From contig JAOPWK010000308.1 of NCBI GenBank assembly GCA_025965735.1, positions 1 through 26,818 of the forward strand: 26,818 nucleotides of DNA, given 5' to 3'. The notes beneath the pieces were generated by a model. The model did no database searches, was not told the origin of the DNA, and worked only from the letters and a program-made list of their open reading frames with translations. This DNA is from Frankiales bacterium. GTDB taxonomy: Bacteria; Actinomycetota; Actinomycetes; Mycobacteriales; SCTD01. Shown one piece after another: positions 1 through 8,476 of this stretch. Position numbers and translations under genes: made by a program. How positions within the stretch are numbered: position 1 is the first letter of the stretch; each line of letters begins with the position of its first letter.

Positions 1-2
1 CC

Positions 3-410
3 AGCGCCACCACGCCGAGCCCCAGCACGCCGCCGACCAGCGCCGTCCGCCCCACCCACCTGGACCCCCAGGTCGCGGCGCGGCTGAAGCGGGACCGGGA
101 CGGCCTCGTCGTCGCGGTGGCGCAGCAGCACGACACCGGCGAGGTGCTGATGGTCGGCTGGATGGACGACGAGGCGCTGCACCGCACGCTCACCACCGGT
201 CGCTGCACCTACTGGAGCCGCAGCCGCCAGGAGTACTGGGTCAAGGGCGACACCTCCGGCTCGCAGCAGTGGGTCAAGTCGGTCGCGCTCGACTGCGACG
301 GCGACACGCTGCTCGTGAAGGTCGACCAGGTCGGCAGCGGCGCGTGCCACACCGGTGACCGCACCTGCTTCGACGCCGTCCAGCTGCCCGCCGCCGTCGG
401 GTCGCCGTGA
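3..410 (+). CDS. hisI: Phosphoribosyl-AMP cyclohydrolase, 5' end uncertain
   Basis: HisI opens the purine ring of phosphoribosyl-AMP in histidine biosynthesis (cytoplasmic, metal dependent). The family core is visible: GEVLMVGWMDDEAL, the SRSRQEYWVKGDTSG stretch, DCDGD with its metal-binding acids, and the Cys set in GACHTGDRTCF. The first start codon in frame inside the window is GTG at 117. However, the family's usual N-terminal LDPxxAARLKRDxDGLV segment is encoded before it (about 60-116) and the frame stays open to the window edge, so the true start is probably further upstream. Residues before LDPQ are Ser/Thr/Pro rich and unlike the family, so they may be an N-terminal extension. The stop overlaps the trpE start by four bases (GTGA at 407-410), so the two genes are likely co-transcribed and translationally coupled. 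Function is certain; the start is not. Confidence 0.9.
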   Translation, partial: SATTPSPSTPPTSAVRPTHLDPQVAARLKRDRDGLVVAVAQQHDTGEVLMVGWMDDEALHRTLTTGRCTYWSRSRQEYWVKGDTSGSQQWVKSVALDCDGDTLLVKVDQVGSGACHTGDRTCFDAVQLPAAVGSP

Positions 411-1888
411 CGCTGGGCACGACCACCCCGTCGCGCGAGGACTTCGACCGGCTCGACCAGCCCGTGCGCGCCGTCACGCGACGCCTGCTCGCCGACGGCG
501 AGACCCCCGTCGGCGTCTACCGCAAGCTGGCCGGCGGGCGCACCGGCACGTTCCTGCTGGAGTCGGCGGAGCAGGGCAAGCAGTGGTCGCGCTGGTCCTT
601 CGTCGGCGTGCGCTCGGCCGGGGTGCTCACCGAGCAGGACGGCAAGGCGCTGTGGGTCGGCGAGGGCCTGCCGACGACGTCGGACGACCCGCTCGAGGCG
701 GTACGCGAGGCTGTCGAGCTGCTCAGGAGCCCCAAGGGGGCGGACGACCCGCCGCTCACCGGCGGGCTCGTCGGCTACCTCGGCTACGACGTCGTCCGGC
801 GCATGGAGCGGCTGCCGAGCATCGCCCCCGACGAGCTCGGCATGCCCGAGCTGGCGATGATGCTGGTCACCGACCTGGCGGTGCTCGACCACGGCGACGG
901 CACCGTCCTGCTCATCGCCAACGTGCTGCCCGGCGGCTCCTACGATGACGCGGTCGCGCGGCTCGACGCGATGACGACGGCGCTGTCGGCTGCCGCGCCG
1001 GCGACCGTCTCCACCGCCGACCTGACCGCCCGCCCCCACGTCGTCCGGCGGACGAGCCCCGACGCGTACGAGGCCGCCGTGGAGACAGCGAAGGAGCACG
1101 TGCGCGCCGGCGACGTCTTCCAGGTGGTGCTCAGCCAGCGGTTCGAGGTCAAAACCGACGTCGACGCGCTGGACCTCTACCGGGTGCTGCGCAACAGCAA
1201 CCCCTCGCCGTACATGTACCTGCTGCGCTTCGCCGGTCGTGAGTCCCCCTACGACATCGTGGGTTCGAGCCCGGAGGCACTCGTGACGGTCACCGGCGAC
1301 AGGGCGGTCGTCCACCCGCCTGCCGGGACCAGGCCGCGCGGCGCGACCGAGGAGCTGGACGTGCAGGCGGCCGAGGAGCTGCGCGCCGACCCCAAGGAGC
1401 GGGCGGAGCACGTGATGCTCGTCGACCTCGCGCGCAACGACCTCGGCCGGGTCTGCGTCCCCGGGACCGTGGACGTCAGCGGCTTCATGCGGGTCGAGCG
1501 CTACAGCCACGTGATGCACCTGGTGTCCACCGTCTTCGGCCGGCTGCTCCCCGGCCGCACCGCCTTCGACGTGCTGCGGGCGACCTTCCCCGCCGGCACC
1601 GTGAGCGGCGCCCCGAAGCCGCGGGCGATGGAGGTGGTCGAGGCGCTCGAACCGCACCGCCGCAACCTCTACGCCGGCACCGTCGGGTACTTCGACGCCG
1701 GTGGCGACATGGACATGGCCATCGCGATACGCACCGCCGTGCTGCACGCCGGTTCGGCGTACGTGCAGGCCGGTGCCGGCATCGTGGCCGACAGCGACCC
1801 CGCCAGTGAGCAGGCCGAGTGCGAGAACAAGGCCGCCGCGGTGCTGCGTGCCGTCGCCGCAGCGGCGACGCTGCGCCCGGTGACATGA
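407..1888 (+). CDS. trpE: Anthranilate synthase component I
   Basis: TrpE converts chorismate to anthranilate, the first committed step of tryptophan synthesis, using ammonia supplied by the TrpG glutaminase, which is not encoded here. The protein has 493 residues, normal for the family. The N-terminal regulatory domain carries the LLES tryptophan-feedback motif at residues 50-53, and NPSPYMYLLRF is the second tryptophan-site segment. The chorismate-binding domain follows with AGTRPRG, LVDLARNDLGRV, YSHVMHLVSTV and FPAGTVSGAPKPRAMEVV. One mild oddity is PPAGT at 304-308 where the family usually has PIAGT. The GTG start at 407 overlaps the hisI stop, and the stop overlaps the next start as ATGA at 1885-1888. 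The retained LLES motif suggests feedback inhibition by tryptophan (inference from the family). Confidence 0.97.
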   Translation: MTLGTTTPSREDFDRLDQPVRAVTRRLLADGETPVGVYRKLAGGRTGTFLLESAEQGKQWSRWSFVGVRSAGVLTEQDGKALWVGEGLPTTSDDPLEAVREAVELLRSPKGADDPPLTGGLVGYLGYDVVRRMERLPSIAPDELGMPELAMMLVTDLAVLDHGDGTVLLIANVLPGGSYDDAVARLDAMTTALSAAAPATVSTADLTARPHVVRRTSPDAYEAAVETAKEHVRAGDVFQVVLSQRFEVKTDVDALDLYRVLRNSNPSPYMYLLRFAGRESPYDIVGSSPEALVTVTGDRAVVHPPAGTRPRGATEELDVQAAEELRADPKERAEHVMLVDLARNDLGRVCVPGTVDVSGFMRVERYSHVMHLVSTVFGRLLPGRTAFDVLRATFPAGTVSGAPKPRAMEVVEALEPHRRNLYAGTVGYFDAGGDMDMAIAIRTAVLHAGSAYVQAGAGIVADSDPASEQAECENKAAAVLRAVAAAATLRPVT

Positions 1889-2484
1889 GGCGCGAGCCGC
1901 TGCTGGCCGCGCTGCTGTGCCTGCTCGGGTCGTTCCTGGTGCTGGTCGCTGTCGGCCGCGAGTGGGCGCTGATCGACCTCCTGGGCAGCGGGTTGCTGCC
2001 CGCGCGCGAGCTGGGCGTCAGAGGCAGCGACCTGGTGCCGGGGGTACGCGCCCTGGGTCTGGTCGCGCTCGCCGGGGTCGTCGCGATCCCGGCGACGAAG
2101 CGCTGGGGCCGCACCGTGGTCGGCGTGCTCCTCGCGCTGGTCGGCGCAGGCGTCGTCGTGGCCACCTACCGCGTCCACAGCGATCTGTTCGTCACGGTGA
2201 CGGGCAGCGCGGTGGTGCGTGAAGCCGGCGGCAACGCCGGTGACACCATGACCGAGACGGTCTGGCCGTACGTCTGCGCGTTCGGCGGGATCCTCGTCGC
2301 GGCCGCCGGCCTGCTCGTCGTGGCCCGCGGTCGTCGCTGGGCTGCCATGGGCAGGCGGTACGACCCTCCTGCAGCCAAGACTGCTGTGCCACCGGCCGAG
2401 CGCGACCTGTGGGAGGCGCTGGACCGGGGCGACGACCCGACCGCCGCGGACCCCGAGGCGGAGGGGCCCGGCCCCCGCGGCTAG
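1885..2484 (+). CDS. Trp biosynthesis-associated membrane protein (Trp_oprn_chp family)
   Basis: A 199-residue integral membrane protein of the actinobacterial family found inside trp operons (TIGR02234/PF09534 type, recognised from memory). Its biochemical role is not established. The sequence shows hydrophobic helices near residues 6-22, 51-68, 73-91 and 130-148, an extracytoplasmic loop after helix 3, and a hydrophilic C-terminal tail with the family-typical DLWEALDRGDDPT motif. The start chosen is the ATG at 1885, which overlaps the trpE stop by four bases. The frame is open further upstream, to a GTG at 1819, but that extension lies inside trpE and is hydrophilic and Arg rich. The conserved cytoplasmic tail motif could be a contact site for Trp enzymes, which is speculation. 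Confidence 0.88.
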   Translation: MRREPLLAALLCLLGSFLVLVAVGREWALIDLLGSGLLPARELGVRGSDLVPGVRALGLVALAGVVAIPATKRWGRTVVGVLLALVGAGVVVATYRVHSDLFVTVTGSAVVREAGGNAGDTMTETVWPYVCAFGGILVAAAGLLVVARGRRWAAMGRRYDPPAAKTAVPPAERDLWEALDRGDDPTAADPEAEGPGPRG

Positions 2485-2487
2485 CGT
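2482..2487 (+). promoter_or_regulatory. Candidate -10 box (TAGCGT) ahead of trpC
   Basis: TAGCGT fits the actinobacterial TANNNT -10 consensus and overlaps the stop of the preceding gene. It would place a transcript start near 2494, leaving a short leader that carries the trpC ribosome-binding site. No convincing -35 hexamer is seen. It may be an internal promoter for trpCBA. Confidence 0.35.
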
Positions 2488-2521
2488 GACGGAACCGCAC
2501 CGGCGAGAGGGGAGAACGCGC

Positions 2522-3324
2522 ATGACCGTGCTCGAGGACATCCTCGTCGGCGTGCGTGAGGACCTCGCGGTGCGGCAGGCGCAGACCCCGCTCGAGGAGC
2601 TCAAGGAGCGTGCGGCGGCCCTCCCGCCGGCGCTGGACGGCGCGGCCGCCCTGCGCGGCGCGGGGGTCGCCGTCATCGCGGAGGTCAAGCGCAGCAGCCC
2701 GTCCAAGGGCGCGCTCGCGGCCATCGCCGATCCGGCCGCGCTGGCCGAGGACTACCAGGCCGGCGGCGCGAGCGTCATCAGCGTGCTGACCGAGTCGCGG
2801 AGGTTCGGCGGGAGCCTGGCTGACCTGGACGCCGTGCGCGCGAAGGTCGACGTCCCCCTGCTGCGCAAGGACTTCGTCGTCACCAGCTACCAGCTCTGGG
2901 AGGGCCGCGCGCACGGCGCGGACGTCTCGCTGCTCATCGTCGCCGCGCTGGAGCAGGAGGCGCTGGTCAGCCTCATCGAGCGAAGCGAGTCGCTCGGCAT
3001 GACGCCGCTGGTCGAGGTGCACGACGAGGCCGAGCTCGAGCGGGCGCTCGACGCCGGCGCGCGCGTGGTCGGGGTCAACGCCCGCGACCTCAAGACCCTC
3101 GAGGTCGACCGGACCGTCTTCGCCCGGCTGGCTCCGCGCATCCCCGACAGCATCGTCAAGGTGGCCGAGTCCGGGGTGCGCGGCCCGCACGACCTGCTCG
3201 CCTACGCCGCCGCAGGCGCCGACGCGGTGCTGGTGGGGGAGGGCGTCGTCACCGGCGGCAACCCGCGGCAGGCCGTCGCCGAGCTCGTTACCGCGGGCAA
3301 CCACCCGTCCGCCCGAGGCCAGGA

Positions 3325-3328
<4 letters not shown>
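2522..3328 (+). CDS. trpC: Indole-3-glycerol phosphate synthase
   Basis: TrpC closes the indole ring, converting carboxyphenylamino-deoxyribulose phosphate to indole-3-glycerol phosphate. It is a cytoplasmic TIM barrel of 268 residues, the usual monofunctional size. Catalytic and binding segments are in order: IAEVKRSSPSKG with Glu54 and Lys56, LLRKDFVV with Lys116, LVEVHDEAEL, VGVNARDL, VAESGVRG and the phosphate-binding GADAVLVGEG. The ATG at 2522 is preceded by a good purine-rich ribosome-binding site (GAGAGGGGAG); a GTG at 2486 in the same frame lacks one and would add a charged non-family segment. The 37-base spacer after the preceding gene is the longest inside the trp cluster and holds a candidate -10 box. 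The stop overlaps trpB as ATGA. Confidence 0.97.
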
Positions 3329-4578
<1,250 letters not shown>

Positions 4579-5370
4579 ATGAGCCAGCTCGACGACCTGT
4601 TCGCCCGCTGCAAGTCGGAGGGACGCGCCGCCCTCGTCGGCTACCTGCCGGCCGGCTTCCCGTCCTACGACCGGTCGGTCGAGGCGATGGTGGCGATGGT
4701 CGAGGCGGGAGTCGACGCCGTCGAAGTCGGCATGCCGTACTCCGACCCGCTCATGGAAGGCCCGGTCATCCAGGCCGCGCACCAGGCGGCGCTGGACGCG
4801 GGGACCCGGCAGGCCGACGTGCTGCGCGCCGTCGAGGCGGTCGCCGCCACGGGAGCACCGACAGTGGTGATGGGCTACTGGAACCCGGTGCACCGGTACG
4901 GCTTCCGCCGCTGGGCGCAGGCGCTCAAGGACGCCGGGGGAGCGGGGGCGATCACGCCCGACCTCATCCCCGAGGAGGCGCCGGAGTGGCTCGAGGCCTG
5001 CCGCGAGCTCGACCTCGACCCGATCTTCCTCGTCGCGCCGAGCAGCACCGACGAGCGCATCGCCGTCGTCGGTCGCACCAACCGCGGCTTCGTGTACGCC
5101 GCGGCGGTCATGGGGGTGACGGGCGCACGCGCGCAGCTCGGCGCCGGCGCGCGGGACCTGGTGTCGCGGGTCCGGGCGCAGACCGAGCTCCCCGTCGGCG
5201 TCGGCATCGGGGTCAGCACCGGTGCGCAGGCCACCGAGGTCGCCGGGTTCGCCGATGCGGTCATCGTCGGGTCGGCGCTGGTGCAGGCCCTGCAGCGCGA
5301 CGGCGTCGACGGCGTCCGGCGGCTGAGCGCCGAGCTCGCCCAAGGAGTGCGGGAGGGCGTGCGCGCCTAG
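4579..5370 (+). CDS. trpA: Tryptophan synthase alpha chain
   Basis: TrpA cleaves indole-3-glycerol phosphate to indole and glyceraldehyde phosphate and passes indole through the tunnel to TrpB. It has 263 residues, the usual size. The barrel motifs YLPAGFP, VEVGMPYSDP, MGYWNPVHRYG, GVTGAR and the phosphate-binding GIGVSTGAQ are present. The numbering coincides with the Salmonella enzyme: catalytic Glu49 is conserved, but the position of catalytic Asp60 is Glu60 here (codon GAA at 4756-4758, in SDPLMEGP). The rest of the protein looks intact and in its operon, so I expect it to be functional, possibly with altered alpha-site kinetics. It begins immediately after the trpB stop with no spacer. 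Confidence 0.96.
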   Translation: MSQLDDLFARCKSEGRAALVGYLPAGFPSYDRSVEAMVAMVEAGVDAVEVGMPYSDPLMEGPVIQAAHQAALDAGTRQADVLRAVEAVAATGAPTVVMGYWNPVHRYGFRRWAQALKDAGGAGAITPDLIPEEAPEWLEACRELDLDPIFLVAPSSTDERIAVVGRTNRGFVYAAAVMGVTGARAQLGAGARDLVSRVRAQTELPVGVGIGVSTGAQATEVAGFADAVIVGSALVQALQRDGVDGVRRLSAELAQGVREGVRA

Positions 5371-5373
5371 GCT
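5368..5373 (+). promoter_or_regulatory. Candidate -10 box (TAGGCT) for a leaderless lgt transcript
   Basis: TAGGCT overlaps the trpA stop codon and ends six bases before the lgt GTG at 5380. This is the spacing expected if transcription starts on the start codon. No Shine-Dalgarno sequence precedes lgt, which fits leaderless translation. No clear -35 element is seen. Confidence 0.4.
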
Positions 5374-5379
5374 GACCGG

Positions 5380-6210
5380 GTGACGCTCGCGTACCTCCCC
5401 AGCCCGGACACGGGCGTGTGGAACGTCGGGCCGTTCCCGGTCCGGGCGTACGCGCTGGCCATCATCCTGGGCGTCGTCGCCGCCGTCGTGATCGGCGAGC
5501 GACGGTGGGTCGCCCGTGGCGGGACCAAGGGGCTGGTCACCGACGTCGCGACGCTGGCGGTGCCAGGCGGCATCGTCGGCGCCCGGATCTACCACGTCAT
5601 CACCAGCCCGGACCGGTACCTGGACGACCCCATCGCCGCCCTCTACGTCTGGCAGGGCGGCCTGGGCATCCCGGGTGGCATCGCCGGCGGCTTCCTCGTC
5701 AGCTGGCTGGTCCTGTGGAAGCGCGGCGTCGCGAAGGGGGCCTTCGCCGACGCCGTCGCCCCCGGCGTCGCGGTCGCGCAGGCGATCGGCCGGCTCGGGA
5801 ACTGGTTCAACCAGGAGCTCTTCGGCCGGCCGACCATGCTTCCGTGGGGCCTGGAGATCGACCCGGACAACGCCGACGCCGTCGCGGGTGCCGAGGCCTA
5901 CCACCCGACCTTCCTCTACGAGCTGCTCTGGAACCTCGGCGTCGCCGGCCTCGTCATCTGGGCCGACCGGCGCTACAAGCTCGGCGGCGGCCGCGCCTTC
6001 GCCCTCTACTGCGCGCTCTACGCCACGGGCCGCATCTGGATCGAGGCGCTCCGCATCGACGAGGCGAACGACGTGCTCGGCCTGCGGCTCAACGTCGTCG
6101 TCATGGGCGTGGTGCTGGTGGGGGCGCTGGCCTACCTGGTGCTCCGCCGGGGCGAGCGCCGCGAGGAGCAGGTCGAGCCCCAGCCGGAGCCCGCGGAGGT
6201 GACCACGTGA
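5380..6210 (+). CDS. lgt: Prolipoprotein diacylglyceryl transferase
   Basis: Lgt transfers diacylglycerol from phosphatidylglycerol to the lipobox cysteine of prolipoproteins, in the cytoplasmic membrane. The 276-residue protein has about seven hydrophobic segments. The start PSPDTGVWNVGPFPVRAYAL is typical of actinobacterial Lgt and contains the conserved Arg-x-Tyr. The signature GRLGNWFNQELFGRPT is intact, as are the later HPTFLYE and RIWIEALRIDEAN segments. The loop GGLGIPGG corresponds to the region that holds a His in E. coli Lgt; it is replaced here, and I recall that loop being variable in actinobacteria. The GTG start lies nine bases after the trpA stop without a ribosome-binding site. 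The gene ends in a GTGA overlap with the next one. Two predicted lipoproteins in this window would be its substrates. Confidence 0.96.
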   Translation: MTLAYLPSPDTGVWNVGPFPVRAYALAIILGVVAAVVIGERRWVARGGTKGLVTDVATLAVPGGIVGARIYHVITSPDRYLDDPIAALYVWQGGLGIPGGIAGGFLVSWLVLWKRGVAKGAFADAVAPGVAVAQAIGRLGNWFNQELFGRPTMLPWGLEIDPDNADAVAGAEAYHPTFLYELLWNLGVAGLVIWADRRYKLGGGRAFALYCALYATGRIWIEALRIDEANDVLGLRLNVVVMGVVLVGALAYLVLRRGERREEQVEPQPEPAEVTT

Positions 6211-6914
6211 GCGAGCGCGTCCTGCCCGAGCACCACCACGACCACCGCGACGTCACCGGCGGCTGGCTCCGCCCCGCCGTCTTCGGCGTCATGGACGGGC
6301 TGGTCAGCAACACCGCCCTCATCGCGGGCGTCGCCGGCGGCGGCGCCCCGCCTCGCACCGTCGCCCTCGCCGGGCTCGCCGGCCTGGTGGCGGGCGCCTT
6401 CTCCATGGCCACCGGCGAGTACGTCTCCGTCGCCTCGCAGACCGAGTTGGCCCGCGCCGAGATCGAGGTGGAGAAGGCCGAGATCGCGCGCGTGCCGGCC
6501 GCCGAGGAGGCCGAGCTGGCGGGCATCTACCGCGCACGCGGCGTCGACGACGCCACCGCCCGCGAGGTCGCCCGCCAGCTGTCCCGCGATCCGGAGACGG
6601 TGTGGCGGGTGCACGCCCGCGAGGAGCTGGGCATCGATCCGGACGACCTCCCGTCGCCGTGGACCGCGGCGCTCTCGTCGCTGCTGGCGTTCACGCTCGG
6701 CGCGCTGGTGCCACTGCTGCCGTACGTCCTGGGCGGCACCGCGCTGCTCGTGCCGGTGCTGCTGTCGCTGCTCGCGCTGTTCGTGGCGGGTGCGCTGGTC
6801 AGCCGGTGGACCGACCGCAGTGCGCTCTACAGCGGCACCCGCCAGCTGGTGCTCGGCGGCGCCGCCACCGGGCTCACCTACGTCGTCGGCACGGCCGTCG
6901 GAGCAGGCGTCTAG
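6207..6914 (+). CDS. VIT1/CCC1-family membrane protein (iron/manganese transporter-like)
   Basis: A 235-residue protein of the vacuolar iron transporter family (PF01988 type). Family members move Fe2+/Mn2+ across membranes; the bacterial substrate here is inferred. The N-terminus is His rich (HHHDH at 9-13) and runs into GGWLRPAVFGVMDGLVSN, the family's first helix with conserved Asp30. The second helix ends in AFSMATGEYVSVASQTE with its conserved glutamate. A cytosolic acidic helical segment (about residues 75-145, many Glu) corresponds to the metal-binding domain, followed by three hydrophobic helices. The GTG start at 6207 overlaps the lgt stop. In the same frame the lgt antisense-like extension is open upstream but has no coding features. 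It ends ten bases before the convergent kinase stop. Confidence 0.9.
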   Translation: MSERVLPEHHHDHRDVTGGWLRPAVFGVMDGLVSNTALIAGVAGGGAPPRTVALAGLAGLVAGAFSMATGEYVSVASQTELARAEIEVEKAEIARVPAAEEAELAGIYRARGVDDATAREVARQLSRDPETVWRVHAREELGIDPDDLPSPWTAALSSLLAFTLGALVPLLPYVLGGTALLVPVLLSLLALFVAGALVSRWTDRSALYSGTRQLVLGGAATGLTYVVGTAVGAGV

Positions 6915-6924
6915 AGGCAGCGGT

Positions 6925-8265
6925 CTAGGCGGGCTGCTGGACCCGCTGGGTGCGGGTCGCCGTGCCGGCGGCCTGCAGGCGCACCTCGACGGTGACCCAG
7001 CCGGCCTCGCTGCGGACGTCGACGCTGCCGCCGTACACGTCCACCAGGCGGCGCACGACGTAGAGCCCGACGCCGATGCCCTCGCGGTCGCGGGTGGCGC
7101 CGCTGTCGAGCTGCGTGAACGGCTCGAAGAGGCGGTCCGCGGCGGTGAGGTCCAGGACACGGCCCTCGTTGGAGACAGTGATCCACACGCCGCGGTCGTC
7201 GATGCCGCCGGCGACCAGCGGCACCGACGAGGGGGAGCCGTGCTGGAGGGCGTTGTCGACGAGGTTGGCCAGCACCTGGTGCAGCGCCTGGCGGTCCATC
7301 CGGGCGGTGGTGCCCGGCTCGACCACGACAGCGACGGGCCCGGCGCCGGGACGGCCGGCGGAGGCGAGCATCGCCACCTCGGCGGCGACGGCGTCGACGT
7401 CGCTGATCGCGCCCGGGTCGACGGAGGTCGCGCGGGCGGCGATGAGCATGTTCTCCAGCAGGCGGGACAGCCGCTCCTGCTGGTCCAGGACCGCGTTCAG
7501 GAGCGCGGTGCGGCTGGCCGGGTCGAGCCGGTCGCCGCGCTTGAGCAGCGTGAGGGCCGCGCCGCGGATGCCGGTCAGCGGCGTGCGGAACTCGTGCGAC
7601 ACCGTCCCGATGAGGTCGGCGCGGATGCGGTCGGTCTCCGCCAGCCGGGCCTCGACGCTGCTGCGGCCTGCGCGCAGCTCCGCGGCCATCTCGTCGGACT
7701 GCCGGCGGCTGATCTCGTTGGCCCGCCAGAACAGCACCAGCACGGCCGACTCGGCCAGGATCGCGGCGGCGTGCACGAAGGCCCAGCCCCAGGTGCCCAG
7801 CGGGTAGCTGACGCCCGCCGGCTGGCCCGCCATGACGCCGTGCTGCAGCAGCACGAAGGTGACCGCGAGCAGGTACACCGTCCAGTCCTGGTACAGCGCG
7901 ATGATCGCCACGGTGACGAAGTAGTGGAAGTGCGCCTCGCTCGAGCCGTCGGCCAGGTGCACGATCAGCGCGGAGCCGGTCAGCAGCCCCAGGCTCGCCG
8001 CGAGGCCCCGCATGCGGCGCGACAGGCGGGTCAGGCAGGCCAGGGCCAGCAGAGCACCGAGCGGCAGCACGACGTGCAGCACCTCGACCGGGCGCTCGCT
8101 CAGCAGCGCCACGAGCGCGAGCACCGGGATGTGGAGGGCGAGGACCCAGCAGACCATCCGGTGGCGCCAGGACCAGTCGACCCCCGGGAGCGCGTCCCCG
8201 CGCGGCAGCCAGCCCGTCGCGGCACGCACGGCCGGGGCCGGGCGCGCGTAGGACGGGAGGGACAT
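6925..8265 (-). CDS. Orphan membrane sensor histidine kinase with a His-rich transmembrane sensor
   Basis: A HisKA/HATPase_c sensor kinase. From the ATG at 8265 it has 446 residues; an in-frame ATG at 8301 would add twelve. Numbering from 8301, about six hydrophobic helices occupy residues 50-190, a linker helix follows, then the H-box VSHEFRTPLTGIRG with the phosphoacceptor His236, the N-box ANLVDNALQHG, and a G-box GIGVGLYVVRRLVDVYGG. The membrane region contains SEAHFHYFVTVAIIALYQDW and LLQHGV, with His115, 124, 126 and 154 near helix ends. I have seen such segments in other membrane sensors, and a cofactor or metal role is only inferred. No response regulator is adjacent. It is divergent from gltB, which hints at but does not prove a nitrogen or redox link. 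The upstream ATG lies inside an inverted repeat, so I prefer 8265. Confidence 0.85.
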   Translation of the reverse strand: MSLPSYARPAPAVRAATGWLPRGDALPGVDWSWRHRMVCWVLALHIPVLALVALLSERPVEVLHVVLPLGALLALACLTRLSRRMRGLAASLGLLTGSALIVHLADGSSEAHFHYFVTVAIIALYQDWTVYLLAVTFVLLQHGVMAGQPAGVSYPLGTWGWAFVHAAAILAESAVLVLFWRANEISRRQSDEMAAELRAGRSSVEARLAETDRIRADLIGTVSHEFRTPLTGIRGAALTLLKRGDRLDPASRTALLNAVLDQQERLSRLLENMLIAARATSVDPGAISDVDAVAAEVAMLASAGRPGAGPVAVVVEPGTTARMDRQALHQVLANLVDNALQHGSPSSVPLVAGGIDDRGVWITVSNEGRVLDLTAADRLFEPFTQLDSGATRDREGIGVGLYVVRRLVDVYGGSVDVRSEAGWVTVEVRLQAAGTATRTQRVQQPA

Positions 8266-8299
8266 GGCACCAGCCTGCCCGCTGCGGCCGGGCAGGACC

Positions 8300-8317
8300 A
8301 TGACCCGAACGGGTCAT
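8300..8317. promoter_or_regulatory. Perfect inverted repeat, candidate operator
   Basis: ATGACCCG-AA-CGGGTCAT has perfect 8-bp arms around a two-base centre. It lies between the histidine kinase and gltB, just downstream of a candidate minus-strand -10 box (TACTGT, 8323-8328). A dimeric repressor bound here would cover the kinase transcript start. The regulator is unknown. Confidence 0.5.
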
Positions 8318-8322
8318 CTCGG

Positions 8323-8328
8323 ACAGTA
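8323..8328 (-). promoter_or_regulatory. Candidate -10 box for the histidine kinase gene
   Basis: Read on the minus strand this is TACTGT, matching TANNNT. It would start transcription near 8316, inside the edge of the inverted repeat. No good -35 is visible. Confidence 0.3.
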
Positions 8329-8389
8329 CGGACGGGTGGCCCGCACCACCCGCGCCCCGTACGACGCCGGTCGGAGACGTCGGGTCGTG

Positions 8390-8395
8390 TAACCT
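8390..8395 (+). promoter_or_regulatory. Candidate -10 box upstream of gltB
   Basis: TAACCT matches TANNNT and would start a transcript near 8402, leaving a leader of about 75 bases before gltB. No convincing -35 is present, and no second regulatory structure was recognised in that leader. Confidence 0.3.
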
Positions 8396-8476
8396 CCCGG
8401 ACATCTGCAGCAGGGCCAGCGACGTCCCGGGGCGCAGGAGTCACCACCCGTAGTCCCCCCGGAAGAGGTCCGCCCG

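Noticed and set aside
2..55. Minus-strand GTG at 55 followed by a hydrophobic stretch (GRTALVGGVLGLGVVAL)
   Set aside because: It could be the start of a divergent membrane protein, but only 17 codons are visible, there is no ribosome-binding site, and it would collide with the N-terminal coding region of hisI.
1..410. A trp leader peptide or attenuator ahead of trpE
   Set aside because: trpE overlaps hisI by four bases, leaving no leader. No run of Trp codons or attenuator hairpins is visible.
6925..8265. Pairing the histidine kinase with the ANTAR regulator as a two-component system
   Set aside because: PdtaS-type kinases have a HisKA_2 domain. This kinase has a classical HisKA H-box and lies about 9 kb away next to gltB.
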